A stretch of DNA of 64,000 nt, taken from assembly GCA_036873135.1 (NCBI GenBank), contig JAPTYO010000003.1, positions 20,670,001-20,734,000 on the forward strand, in the 5' to 3' direction. Shown here piece after piece: positions 11,864 to 22,904 of the stretch. Within the stretch, counting starts at the first letter, position 1, and every line of letters begins with the position of its first letter. This DNA is from Clarkia xantiana subsp. parviflora (taxonomy: Eukaryota > Streptophyta > Magnoliopsida > Myrtales > Onagraceae). Below the pieces are notes generated by a model. The model saw nothing but the letters and a program-made list of their open reading frames with translations, was not told the origin of the DNA and ran no database searches. Both the position numbers and the translations under genes were made by a program.

Positions 11864-13198
11864 ATCATTATTTCATAGTGTTTCTTCAATTGGACTCTCC
11901 TTGATCACCTTAATAGATAGATAGATAGATACTAAATGGATCCGAACTACAATGAAGGAACTTGATTCAAACAAAACAAAACAATTTACAATTCAGTGGA
12001 TTACAAAACATAAGGTCCAACTTGCCTAATCATCCAAATAAGCCCAAAAATACTTAACACTTTCTACATCGTAACCACATTATTTCGAGAAACCATCATC
12101 TTCGTCACTGTAGAAATCCACTTCTCCTACTTCATCGGTATGGTGAAATCTATGACTTGTGATTCAGAATCAATTTCTCCAGATTCTACATTTCTTCTTA
12201 TATATATACACTTGGCTTCAGTTATGACCAACCCGTTCACTTCTAGTTGCTTATTTCTTGGCCACAACAGCTTCTGAGCTCTCTCTACCACTTCCTTCTG
12301 AGCTCCCTCTTGCACCTACATGATATACATATACAGCCTTAACTATATTTCACTCATGCTAAAACAAATTATCTGCGTGCCAATAACATATGAATATTTA
12401 ATTAAGCACTAGTGAGCCATACCTGAGCTCGAGTTTTTCCCGTGTTCTCCAAAGACCTCTACTTCTCCCTCATGATGTAATATGGTTTAAGAACAAATTT
12501 CTGCAACCAAACAACATCTACTCTTTGAGAAGACCAATGACAAGATGTTCTAAACCAAATCAATCAATTTAAAATGGAACCCCGTCATTGGAAATCGAGG
12601 AAATACTGCACACTTTTCACTATCCGATGCTAAATAGCCAGTGACATACAATGAAAGACGCAAAAAACAAATTACTGTTAACAGAATTTGCGCATTACAA
12701 CACAAAGGTATCAAATTACTGTTAACAGGAATGACCAACTTTTTGACGGCTGCCATGCAACTCAAATTTCCAAAATATACCCTGTCAGGATACGAGTTCG
12801 AGATAAAGTAGTAGCATGCTTTACAAACAAACAAAAAAACTAGCAGACGTCAGGTAATCTATCACAGTGTTTCATGTCGAGAAAGAAAGGCATCATAATT
12901 CATTTAGAAGTTATACCATTCCTTAAACACCCGCGTTAGTCCAATATATGAAACCCAATTCTGTAAAGCAGGAACACATAAATGGCAGCCAAGGAAAAAT
13001 CCCAAACTCCAACTTCAAGCTATCCCACTATTCCATCATATAAAATCTGCAAAAGGTCCCTATCGGAACTTCCAATTTTTCTAGAGGGAACAATCTTTGC
13101 AAGTGTTTAGGCGATTGAGAATGTCTATCTGTCTATGGTACAATGGTGTACTAGCTGTCAAGTTATTATTGATTAATAAGTTCAATCTTATATCGACA

Positions 13199-13473
13199 TA
13201 AGTGTCTTATTTTCTCGAGAACCATAAACAGAAAAGGTTAGCGATAGAGCATTAGAAGAGACAGAGAAGAATGGCTCATGTATTCAACAGGGACAGAGAG
13301 AGCAAGAAAAACGGTTGATTTATTTAACCTGGGAAAATCAACAATCACCTGAATTCCAATTTTATAGAGAACACGGACTGTACTCAAATTTGAAAATTTT
13401 CCTACCACCACCACCACCTACTTCAACCTCGAGAGCAGCGCTACAACGGTAAGAAAACAGATTACAAAAGGAC
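13199..13473 (-). repeat. Second copy of the DnaJ pseudogene exon at 15971-16055
   Basis: Matches 15822-16081 over about 260 bp, including the exon encoding EVEVGG...RKI...YKIGIQ and the intron donor GTGATTGTTG. It has extra GGT repeats (poly-Gly) and one extra T that breaks the frame. The two copies bracket the inverted acidic-tail fragment. Confidence 0.75.
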
Positions 13474-15811
13474 ACGTAGTCTTAGTTTATACTTAAAAGC
13501 TGATTATCTCTGTTAATGGAAGAATAAAGCATCCATACCTTATAAAAGACAAACAATCGTTCTGTGGGAAATTTACTTCGATTCTCCAGCAGTTGCAGCA
13601 CCAGAGTCATCTGCTTCGGGAACTTCAACAGCAGGCTCCTGTTCTCCGGCACCTGCACAATCACCTGCTGCTTCTGGGATAGATTCCTCCTCTAAGGTTT
13701 CAACAGGTGTCATGAATTATTCTTCTTCTTCATCACCTGCAAGAATCATCTGCTTCTGAGAGAGGCTCCTGTCCTGCTGTAGGATTTCCGAAACTTCTAC
13801 AATAGGGCTCGCTTCTACAGCAACTGCAGAATGATCTGCTTCTGACTAGAAATGGAGCTGCAGTTTCTTGAGGTTCCCGGACAGCAAGATCAGCTGGGGC
13901 TGTCTCTGGTTTGACCTAGTAAGGTAAATAAGCATGATAATTACTGATGCAGCGCACAAAGGCAATGTAGACAAGAAATAAGATACGAAACCGTAATTTC
14001 ACAAGGATCCAGTATCCCTTAAACAAGACAAATGGATGAAAGAGTTTGAAAGCTCACTGTAAAGAAGCCATACCTCATCCATTGCATCACCTCCAAGAAC
14101 TACAGAGTCTATCTCCGTATCTGTAGAGGCATCTAATGATGCTGATGATTCCTTTATTGATTCAGAAGGATCCTCAATAGCTTGACCAGTAGGGATAGTC
14201 TCTGGTTTCACATCCTCGGATCCCGCATCAACCCGTGCTTGAACGGTCGGAACCTGATTAGAATCTGAATCACCTTGAGGTTCCTCAACAGTGTGATCGG
14301 TTAAAGTAGTTTCCGGTTCATCTTCATCAGTATCGGAGTACGCCATTGACAAAGCCTCATGAGTACTACTAACTGGTAGGGGCAGTCTCTGGTATTCCTC
14401 ATGCGGAACATCATCCGGGTCAGTCTTTGCTTGAGGTTCCAAGACAGCATGGTTAGTTGGGGATATCTGTTGTTCAACCTGTTTCGATCCTAAATCAACT
14501 ACAGGTAGTTCAGCATGGTTGGCCTCTTCAGAGACCTGAACAATTGGATCCTCCTCCTCTGGGCCGGCCAACATTTACTTGATGTTCCAAGACACCATTC
14601 TCAATTGGAGATTTTTGTTGCTCAACCTGAACAAATCCTCCTAAATCACCCACACGTAGGTAGTTCCCGTATGCTCGACCTCCTCCAAGACAAGCTCCAA
14701 ATCTGCATTTTCTTGAGGATTCATGGATTCAACCTGTTCCGACACCGAACCAAGCCCTTGTAGTAGTACTGTATGTTGAGCTTCCTCCATATATATACTG
14801 AAAAACTCCAGCATTTCCTTGATGTTCAACGATAGCATGATCTGGAAGGGCGGTGGCTTGTTTGACCAAATCACTCCTCGACTCAACACCTGTTGAAACG
14901 GTAAGGTCAACCTCCTCGGCTACCTGATCAGGATAAGTGTTTACTTTAAGTTCCTCCATAGCTTCATCACCCTGCTGGACCGACCCACCTCCGATATCAA
15001 CTTCTTGAAGAACAATAGCTTCTCAGCAACCTGTTCCCGACTTGCAATTTCTTCTGGTTCCTCTGCAGAACGATCAGTGGGGGTGGCCTCTGCTTCAATC
15101 GGATCAGAACCTGAATCAACCACTGGTAGAGCACTTTGGTGGGACTCCTTCAGGACCAGTTCCGAGGCAGCATTTGCTTCAATATCGTCGTTGCCAGAGG
15201 CTTCTTGTTTGATTTGATCACATGCTGAATCAGACCTAGAAAGTGCAGTATGATGGATATCAGGCCCTGCACCTTCTACGGTTTCATCATCAACCGAGGC
15301 AATCTCTAGATTAACATGATCGGAGCCTGATACAGCGGCATCAATAGTAACTGCATCTGGTTTTTCGTCTTTCTGAGTATCCTGAATAGCTGCTTCATCA
15401 GGTTCGGCAGTTTCTGGATTGGTGCTGTCATCCAAATCGTACACTTGTACAACTGTATCTTGAGTTTTCTCAGTAACCATATCTGGAATCGCAGTTCCTT
15501 CATCTTTCACACTAGCGATATCACTTTGAGCATTCTCGGGTTTGATCTGTCCAGATTATTATTTACCACGTGAGAATCACATAAATAATCGAGGAAAGGG
15601 CATAAATAACACACAGCATGCAACAAGATTAAACAGAGGAACAAATAACTTTTTCATGTGTAAGAAAAGAAGCATATGCCCTCACAATATCATCTTAAAT
15701 CAAGCTTAAGAGAGGCATATTAATTACTATACGCCAGAAGGCGTGGGTATTAAATACGACTAGAGGGATAAATGGTGGCCCATTACCACCACAAGAATAA
15801 TAACTAATACA
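13474..15811 (-). pseudogene. Inverted acidic-tail gene fragment (intron 3 to exon 7)
   Basis: Reverse-oriented copy of roughly 2888-6800. On the minus strand it runs: intron 3 (15811-15547), exon 4 (15546 to about 14074, with deletions and frameshifts; two long open pieces at 14941-15510 and 13999-14574), intron 4, start of exon 5 (about 13915-13850), then joined directly to pieces of exon 7 (13850-13574) and its 3' flank. Exon 6 and most of exon 7 are lost. It is several per cent diverged from the parent, so it is older than the 9.8-kb amplicon. It lies within the DnaJ pseudogene. Confidence 0.8.
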
Positions 15812-15821
15812 TAAAAAACGA

Positions 15822-16081
15822 AAGTGTCTTATTTTCTTGGGAACCACAAACAGAAAGCGATAGAGCAATAGCATTAGAATAGACAGAGAAGAACGGCTCA
15901 TGTATTGAACAGAGACAGAGAGAGCTAGAAAAACGGTTGATTTACTTAATCTGGGAAAATCAACAATCACCTGAATTCCAATTTTATAGCGAACGCAGAC
16001 AGTATTCAAATTTGAAATTTTCCTCTCACCACCTACTTCAACCTCGAGAGCAACGCTGAGAAAACAGATTACAAAAGGACG
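15822..16081 (-). repeat. First copy of the duplicated DnaJ exon block
   Basis: Partner of 13199-13473. Both start at AAGTGTCTTATTTTCT and end at GATTACAAAAGGAC. The exon 15971-16055 is inside this block. The direct duplication flanking an inverted insert suggests one rearrangement event. Confidence 0.75.
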
Positions 16082-17717
16082 GTTATTGCCATAAATTAAT
16101 CTATAAGAAGAATGAGGCATGACCACGTTGCTCAGCAATAATACGATATGACAGTACTTGAAAATACAGATAATCAAATCAATACACTTCCACGTTATAA
16201 TTTCATTTAATAAATGCCTACTATCAGACAAACCTTGCCAATCCCTAAAAGCAAAATCCTACATTCTATTACTCCTCTATGGTGCGTTAAAGGTATTATT
16301 TAAATGCATGTAAGAAAACTATTTGAGGACCCCCCTCATAGAAGAAAATATTTCAACGAAAGCAAGTGCCTACTCTAGGACTCTTAGGAATTACCTTCCA
16401 ATCCTGCCAGCTATACGACCATGATATTTCTTTGAGAAACGCCTAGTATAATGAGCTGATGCACCAAAAGATATTCTCCCAAAACTATAATAAACAAGGA
16501 AAAGCAAGGATTAGGTTTCCACACATAAGTATGATTAAAGAAAATCCATATTTACACTAGCCGATACGTAAGGATGAAGATGATAGTAAAAAATCAGTAT
16601 CATAAGTAGGTACGGCAGTCGGCAGCGGCAGCACAAAGATATGTATCCGTTAATGAAGCATGGCTAGTCAAGGTAATCAGTATTAATGCTCAAGCAGTTA
16701 TAAGTATGACTTGTGAAGCAACCATTCAGTATCCCTTAACTTACTGCCAAAGCAAAACAACAAGTTGGGAGATACACAACCTGATGGATAGATAACCTGG
16801 AAATCCACTGGATCATATGACACACCCAACAGTTTACCTAAAAAAATATGACACACCCAACTACCCACAACTATTATCAGCAGATTCAGGAATCAGGACT
16901 ATTATATATCCAAAATTTCAGCAATTTGGTCCATATCACAAGAAAGAAACAAAAGGAACTGAGGAAGTTTCAAGCAAAGTACAGAGTAAAGATTAATTTT
17001 TCAATAAAGAGATGCAAGTATGCAACCAAAACTACTAATTTACTTTATTTTATTAAAAGTAATCTCAAGTCATGCGTTGAAGCCCTATCTCATCGATTCA
17101 GCGTAATAAAACAAGGAAAATTGTCCATCAATGATCGGACTAATGGTATCTTTCTCCAGGTAATATTTTCAAACATTTTTAATAAAGACATTTTAAGCAT
17201 GACATACCTTTAACTCACCAGCTGCAGACATTTTCTCTTCTTTCTTTTGCCAACTAACACCGACAGTCCCTAGCACAAGCTGTATCTGTAAATGGGAGAA
17301 AGAGGAAAAACTTCAACACGGTGCTTCACAAACAAATCATTCACCACTTTAGAGATGAAAAAAATAAAAATCCTCCTGTAAAGTTTGATTAAACTTCCCA
17401 GTAGCTACACTACAAGGATGGGAACCTAAAGATATACTTGCTCAAAACAAATTAGAGATGGAAATCAATCAAGAAACCACCAACAGCATATCAACAGATC
17501 ACAGAATCTACAAATAAGAGAAAGAAGGAGACTTGAGGCATAAGATGAATACATTTCCGTATGCTGTTTCTGAGAGCTTCCTTGTCCACGTGTTGGAGAG
17601 ATTGATTGAACCATCTTGCAATGACATCACCAAGCCCGCTGTCGCAGATGAATGCTGGGACAACTGGCTGCCAGTAGAACAATATGAGTATTGCATCACG
17701 AACATATAATTTAAAAG

Positions 17718-17749
<32 letters not shown>

Positions 17750-18269
17750 TTCCCTACCGAGTAGTTTGTACACCCACAACTGCTTGCAGGCCAAGCTTCA
17801 CCATGAATTCTGCAGAAGAAGCTGAACTTTATCATAAAAAATTGGAAGTCAAAGCTAAGACTGAATCATCATAGCAATCGAAGAAGAAGAGTACATGGAT
17901 ATCCTGGTATTTATCCGGGTGATAGACTTGAGCCCACTGACGGTAAGCCTTCCTGATTTCATCCTCCGAGGCCTCCGGCGACACATGTAATAAGGCGTAC
18001 ACTTCCCTGTTCGGCGGTCCGTCGCCATCATCATCCATAGCCAAAGAATTAAGCCTTGTCAAAGGAGAGGGAGGGACACTAATCAAAAAACTTCACCGAG
18101 ACAGATCAGAGATGGAGGGTTTTGTTTTGTAATTGATCTGCACAGGCACACAGGAGGCCGTTCCACCATTTTTAGAGCCATTTTAGAATTGATACATGTC
18201 GTTTTTGCTCTTTAAGTGTCTCCACATACTTTAATAGTTTTTAGAAGAAAACTCTGCAATAAAAAATTA

Positions 18270-18298
18270 CTAGCCACTAACCCCGCGCGGTGCGCGGG
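18270..18298 (-). mobile_element. Helitron 3' terminus
   Basis: On the minus strand the sequence reads CCCGCGC-ACC-GCGCGGG (perfect 7-bp stem), then GTTAGTGG and CTAG followed by T. A GC-rich hairpin about 10 bp before a CTRR end, with T at the target, is the standard Helitron 3' end. The 5' TC end was not located, so the element's length is unknown; it extends to higher coordinates. Confidence 0.65.
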
Positions 18299-18772
18299 AG
18301 AAAAAATCCAAATAAAAATTAAATTAAAAAAATAATTTATCATTGAATATATAACTATACATTAACAATTACTTGCAAATTTTAATACATTTTTTTTATG
18401 GAAAACTAATTAATAATAATGCATTGATTTAATTAAAATATTTAATACTACGAACTATTAGAAGAGGCACTAATTTAAATATATCAGAAAGAATTTATCA
18501 ATGATATTATTAAAAAAAAAAAATTATTGAAAAATCTAAATATGTTTTCTACGTTTCATTGGTGGTGGTTAATTGTTCGTTTTATAGCATGTATATTATA
18601 TTATAGTGTAAATTATTAATATAGATAGAAAATATGTGGTAAGTTTTTCTCCTAAAAATATGTTTTTATATTTAATTTGTGTCTGTGATATATGACATTT
18701 TACTTAGGTGGCAATTTTAAAAATTTCGCAATCGAATTGTATAAAATCATTTAATTTTTTTTTTGCCAAATA

Positions 18773-18800
18773 TTAGCCACTAAACCCGCGCACCGCGCGG
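18773..18800 (-). mobile_element. Second Helitron 3' terminus, same orientation
   Basis: The minus strand reads CCGCGC-GGT-GCGCGG, then GTTTAGTGG and CTAA followed by T. It shares both the hairpin and the adjacent AATAAAAATTAAATT sequence with the end at 18270-18298, so the two ends are from one Helitron family, either nested or tandem. Confidence 0.6.
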
Positions 18801-20296
18801 CACAACAATTCCAAATAAAAATTAAATTAAATTGAAAAAATATATCTTAATTTATAGAAGATGAAAGTATTTAAAAAAATTAATATATTTATTTGAGTAG
18901 AAAATTAATTGATAATAATGCATCAATTTAATACTAATTGTCATTTAAAATATTTTATAGTAGTAATTAAAATAATCAACATTATACATAAAAAAAGTTT
19001 AAGACGTATATTATAAAATTTGCAATTTTAAAATCTAATCATGTATATTTGTTGATATTTGAAGAGAAATTTTTTTCTTAGTTAAATTGGATAATACATA
19101 CCTAGTAATTATTTAACATATTTTACATGAGTGAATAACTTAATGAGTTTTAAATTTCATACCTACAATTATTTTTTATTAATTAAGCGTTGTGACTATG
19201 AATTACAATACAAATGAATTACATGTTATTATTTATAGGACTTGCTCTTTCATCTGAAACCACTTCTCCAATCTGCAATGAACTCCTGTCAGTGACCACA
19301 CTCCAACCTCGTGGCCATACAACGCCGATGTACCCACCTTGTGTTTCTGTCCATGATCACGGTATTGTATCTCGGCATCGGAGGATGCAGTTATTAAGGA
19401 CAAAATTAAACATTTTAAAACAACACACAATAAAACCACTCAACTATAAGGCAGATCATGGAATGTATTTGAGCTTAAAATATAGCGATTTGGCCATCTA
19501 TTTCTAAGGAGAAGAGATTCACTCATTTGAAGTATATAGCAGTTGCCGCGTGAATATGATGACCAAAATATTGCTGAATAGCTCTAGCGTAAACTATAGG
19601 AATATGTCAATTCATGATAGGATCAACAATGAAAACCTAACTGTATTTGCAGCAAATACCAAATAGGAACTATGGTCTGGACTGCAAATCAAAGTGGCCA
19701 TGGATATAATTTATTTGAAATTGTTTTAGCTTAAAACAAAACTCTAACCTCAGAAGCCCAAATCCACAGGCACAGCCATGACCTAAGCTTTTCTTTTGAT
19801 GTCCTCCATAACCCTTTCTCAATGTGTGAATATTTCTTGTGAATATTTCTGCATGCTAATTTTTTACCGGCGGTGTTGATTACTAGGCAAAGTTCCTGTT
19901 GGCTAAGCTCAACCCATCAGCCACATACAATTCTGGATCCGACATAATATTCACTAATGATGTCAACCTTCAAGTTCTCATGGAGCATCTTCATAAAAAT
20001 TTAGAGTTAATTTTTTTTTTACTTACAATATCACGGTAATAAATTGTTTTGATATATATAATATTAGATATGTAAATATTCAAATTACATGTATATATAT
20101 ATATATATAGGCGATCAAAGCTCCAACAGCGTGAGGGAAATAGCTAGAGCCTAGAGGTTGCATGCATATCAATGGAAGAATGAAACGACCAATAAAAAAG
20201 AGGCGACTCTAGGTGAATATGGGGTGGTCATTACTTAAACAAAACTAGGTTTTTCTTTAGAAAAACAAAAACAAAAAATATTAGGTAATTTTAAAA
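18801..20296. other. AT-rich intergenic DNA with possible gene scraps on the minus strand
   Basis: Mostly AT-rich non-coding sequence. Three stretches near 19233-19439, 19740-19830 and 19860-19990 have balanced composition and short open readings on the minus strand (for example SALYGHEVGVWSLTG and [18 protein letters not shown] before a stop) but no assembled gene. They lie upstream of the two Helitron 3' ends, where captured host gene pieces would be expected. I do not recognise the parent gene. Confidence 0.3.
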
Positions 20297-20630
20297 TTCG
20301 AATGTTCAGAAAATGATTAGTTTATAAAACAACTCTCTTTCGGTCGAATTGGGCTTGCTAGTGTGGGGCGTTGCTTTTTGGGCTATGGGCTTGCAATATC
20401 TTTGCACAGAAAAGTAAATTAGTAAGTAACAAAGAATATGTTACTTTTTTCATGATGGCCCAAAAATAAAAAGAGTATGGTACTTCTTTTGAACTATAGC
20501 TAAATTTCAAAGACCTTTATGGTGAAGCTGAAGGCGGTGAAAATACGGAACGATAAATAATTAGGGCGAAGAGAGGATTATTACATACATACACACACAC
20601 ACTCGGACCTGAAGGGAAGACGGAGGCCGC

Positions 20631-22347
20631 ATGGATTCGAATTGGATTTCGATTGGAAAGAAGACGGGTTTGTTATGCCTAGTCGCTGTGGCGGGGAGCG
20701 TTGTGATTTTCAGGCAGAAGAAAATACTCACAAGTATGTTGGGAAATATGTTTCAAGGGGTAAACACGATCGAAGAAAAATGGCATCGGTAACTACCCAT
20801 CTGTAATTCATTTCAATTAGACAAAAGAGATTGTGTAGTGGCGCCTGCAGATTTAGGGTTTTTCCAATTAGGTTAGCCAGGGAAAGCTCTTTATGGAATA
20901 ATCCTCTTTGATATAATATGGCCGATTGACCATAGTATGAAACGTAGAGCAGAGTATGTATTACTTTGTTGAGATTCCTCTAAATTGGTGAGCTAGGAGC
21001 AAATACTAGAATCCGTAGGCATGCAGTATTGTTCATTACTTTAATCAAACACTTAGACTGACCATAAGTGAAAGAAAGGATGATTTAATAATGTGATTTT
21101 CTTTTAATCTTTCCAATTTCAGTTCTAGTCTTCTTGTTTCTTGGGAGAAGGAGGAGGAGGAGGAGGAGCTGGAGCCTGTTGAACTGTGGTTGCTTATTAA
21201 TCATGAAGATGTTAGCCTTGGAAAACCTATAGCACAAAAGGTTGTTGTCATAAATGACCGGATTTTGCAAAAACTCAATAAATCCAAATGGGTTTCTGCT
21301 TCTTTGAAGAAGCAGCAGCAGCAGCCCTTTGATATTATTGAGACCGATCCGCCTTTTTTCCAAGTGAACCCATCTTTGGAAGCCCTTTATTTTTTAGCCG
21401 TGTGTGATGGCTACTTCATGTACTTACTTGGTGGGCAATGCTTGGCTAGCCATTCCTCTCTTAGCAAGGTCACCTACTGCATAGATGTCACCAATGTCGT
21501 CTCTAGTAGAACAGAAGAACATACCTATCCAATTCCGCGAATGATGAAGGGAAACCGTGTTGTTCGCGCCGCTGTGACAAGCGAGAGAAGGATATATGCT
21601 TTTGGACGGTCACAACTTTTGTATAACCCTGGCCCTGATTGTGATGGTGACTGTGATAGTGCAACATTCGGAGAGATATATGACATGGATGAAAAGTGTT
21701 GGATGCCTTTTGAAAAAGTTCCATTTAAGGATGCTCCTCGATGCACTGTCCTCGGATGTGTCATGTGGCATTCCATCATTGTACTCTTTCTTAAAAGAAC
21801 TGTAAAAATAAGACGACGACGACGACAAAAGGAGGAGGAAGTAGGAGATTATTATGGAAACATAGAAAAATATAGACAAGTAACAAAGGTGTCGTATTAT
21901 GACTTGAAGGAGAAGAAGTGGATTTTTACAGCGAGGATTGATGTGGAAATAAGTACGGTGTGCTTTCCGGTGCTAGTTGAAGACAATGTGTTTATAGTAC
22001 AAAGTTCAGGTTTGTACAGGTACGATTTAGTTCAGAAACGCGTCACTGGCAAAACTAAACGCCTACAACAGATGAAGGCGCTGACTGTTGATAGGATGAG
22101 GGATGTTGTTTATCTAGGCAGCAGTGATGACAAAAAGTATCTCAAGTTTTGTATTTTCTGGGAAGGGTACTCGGATAACAAGTTTATGGGGTATAATAAG
22201 TTTATGCGGTTTGCCATCATTAAGGTTGGAGACGATGTGGGTGACAAATTAACAGTAAGGATCTCATCATCAGTGGGTAGTATTCAAGTTGAGAACGATG
22301 CTTATTTCATCAACGGTAGTGGTGGTGCACACATAATTATTAGGTGA
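20631..22347 (+). CDS. Membrane-anchored kelch-like protein, amplicon copy 1
   Basis: Exon 1 is 20631-20788 and exon 2 is 21123-22347, giving about 460 residues. The ATG at 20631 is the first after the promoter-like region and splices in frame (phase 2). Residues 12-27 (TGLLCLVAVAGSVVIF) form a likely membrane anchor. A Glu-rich stretch follows, then a beta-propeller-like region resembling plant F-box/kelch proteins (FLAVCDGYFMYLLGG; EIYDMDEKCW; SYYDLKEKKW) with a basic loop RRRRRQKEEE. No F-box is visible, so ubiquitin-ligase function should not be assumed. The 3' end is ambiguous: it can stop at TGA 22345-22347, or splice at AG|GTGATG (22343) to 22423, adding only REKHRMVG-type residues before a stop. 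A longer open frame in that exon (GKTQDGWMSK..., to 22558) is out of phase. Confidence 0.7.
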
Positions 22348-22354
22348 TGATCAG

Positions 22355-22382
22355 TATCTATCTATCTATCTATCTATCTATC
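22355..22382. repeat. TATC microsatellite
   Basis: Tandem TATC tract just after the kelch-like coding sequence. The third amplicon copy has at least one extra unit, and the fourth gene has only a short one, so it is a quick marker for telling copies apart. Confidence 0.85.
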
Positions 22383-22904
22383 AAATTATTAAAACTATTG
22401 GAGTCATATGTTTGCTTTGCAGGGAAAAACACAGGATGGTTGGATGAGCAAGCAAGACATAGAAGAAGAAGAGATTAAGAAGAAGAATGACTTAGGTCCT
22501 TTACCAGTTCCTTCTTCTGATGTGAACAAGAAGATGAAGTACTATTATTATTCCTAATAATTTATTGTACGGATTCCTAATAAATAGTATCGTCCTCTGT
22601 AGCTATAGCTTGGCTTGTGTGTGTACCATCTTTGCTTGTTTGCTTGCTTGGGGTTGTTAGGAATCCTCCTCCTCTCCTATGCTTTTTTTTTTTCCTCTCT
22701 GTATGTATGTAAGGTGAGTGAACAAACAAGTCTTTTTGTTTGCTAAATTAATAACTAGTTAAGTTTAATTGCTTAAGGTTTGTCTGTGTGCTACTTGAAT
22801 GAATTACTTTCTCACGGTACCTACTTCTCAGTTTTTTTTTTTGTTTTTTTTAAACATCCTTTTTGTCTCCGCATATGTATGCTTTTTTTTCCCCCCACTA
22901 CTTC

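Larger units (their letters stand above)
12127..18038 (-). pseudogene. DnaJ-domain protein pseudogene (OWL1/DNAJC11 type)
   Basis: Exons readable on the minus strand: 17895-18038 (start of J domain with HPD motif), 17758-17809, 17553-17667 ([17 protein letters not shown]), 17208-17285, 16395-16484 (GASAHYTRRFSKK), 15971-16055 (EVEVGGERKIS), 12423-12500 (FVLKPYYIMREK) and 12127-12315 (DUF3395-like end, SQVIDFTIP). The order matches plant OWL1/DNAJC11-like J-proteins as I remember them. Damage: exons between the first 48 residues and 17809 are missing, removing the rest of the J domain; one extra T at 16484 shifts the frame; exon 12423-12500 has an in-frame TAG; the protein stops early at 12127-12129; and an inverted acidic-tail fragment sits in the middle. 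Family assignment is fairly firm; loss of function is very likely. Confidence 0.8.

Noticed and set aside
16848..17213. Plus-strand ORF of 121 codons
   Set aside because: Antisense to introns and an exon of the DnaJ pseudogene; low-complexity composition and no motif.
21085..21363. Minus-strand ORF with poly-Leu (also at 30909, 40733 and 46744)
   Set aside because: Antisense of the Glu-rich and Gln-rich parts of the kelch-like exon 2; repeated only because the gene is.
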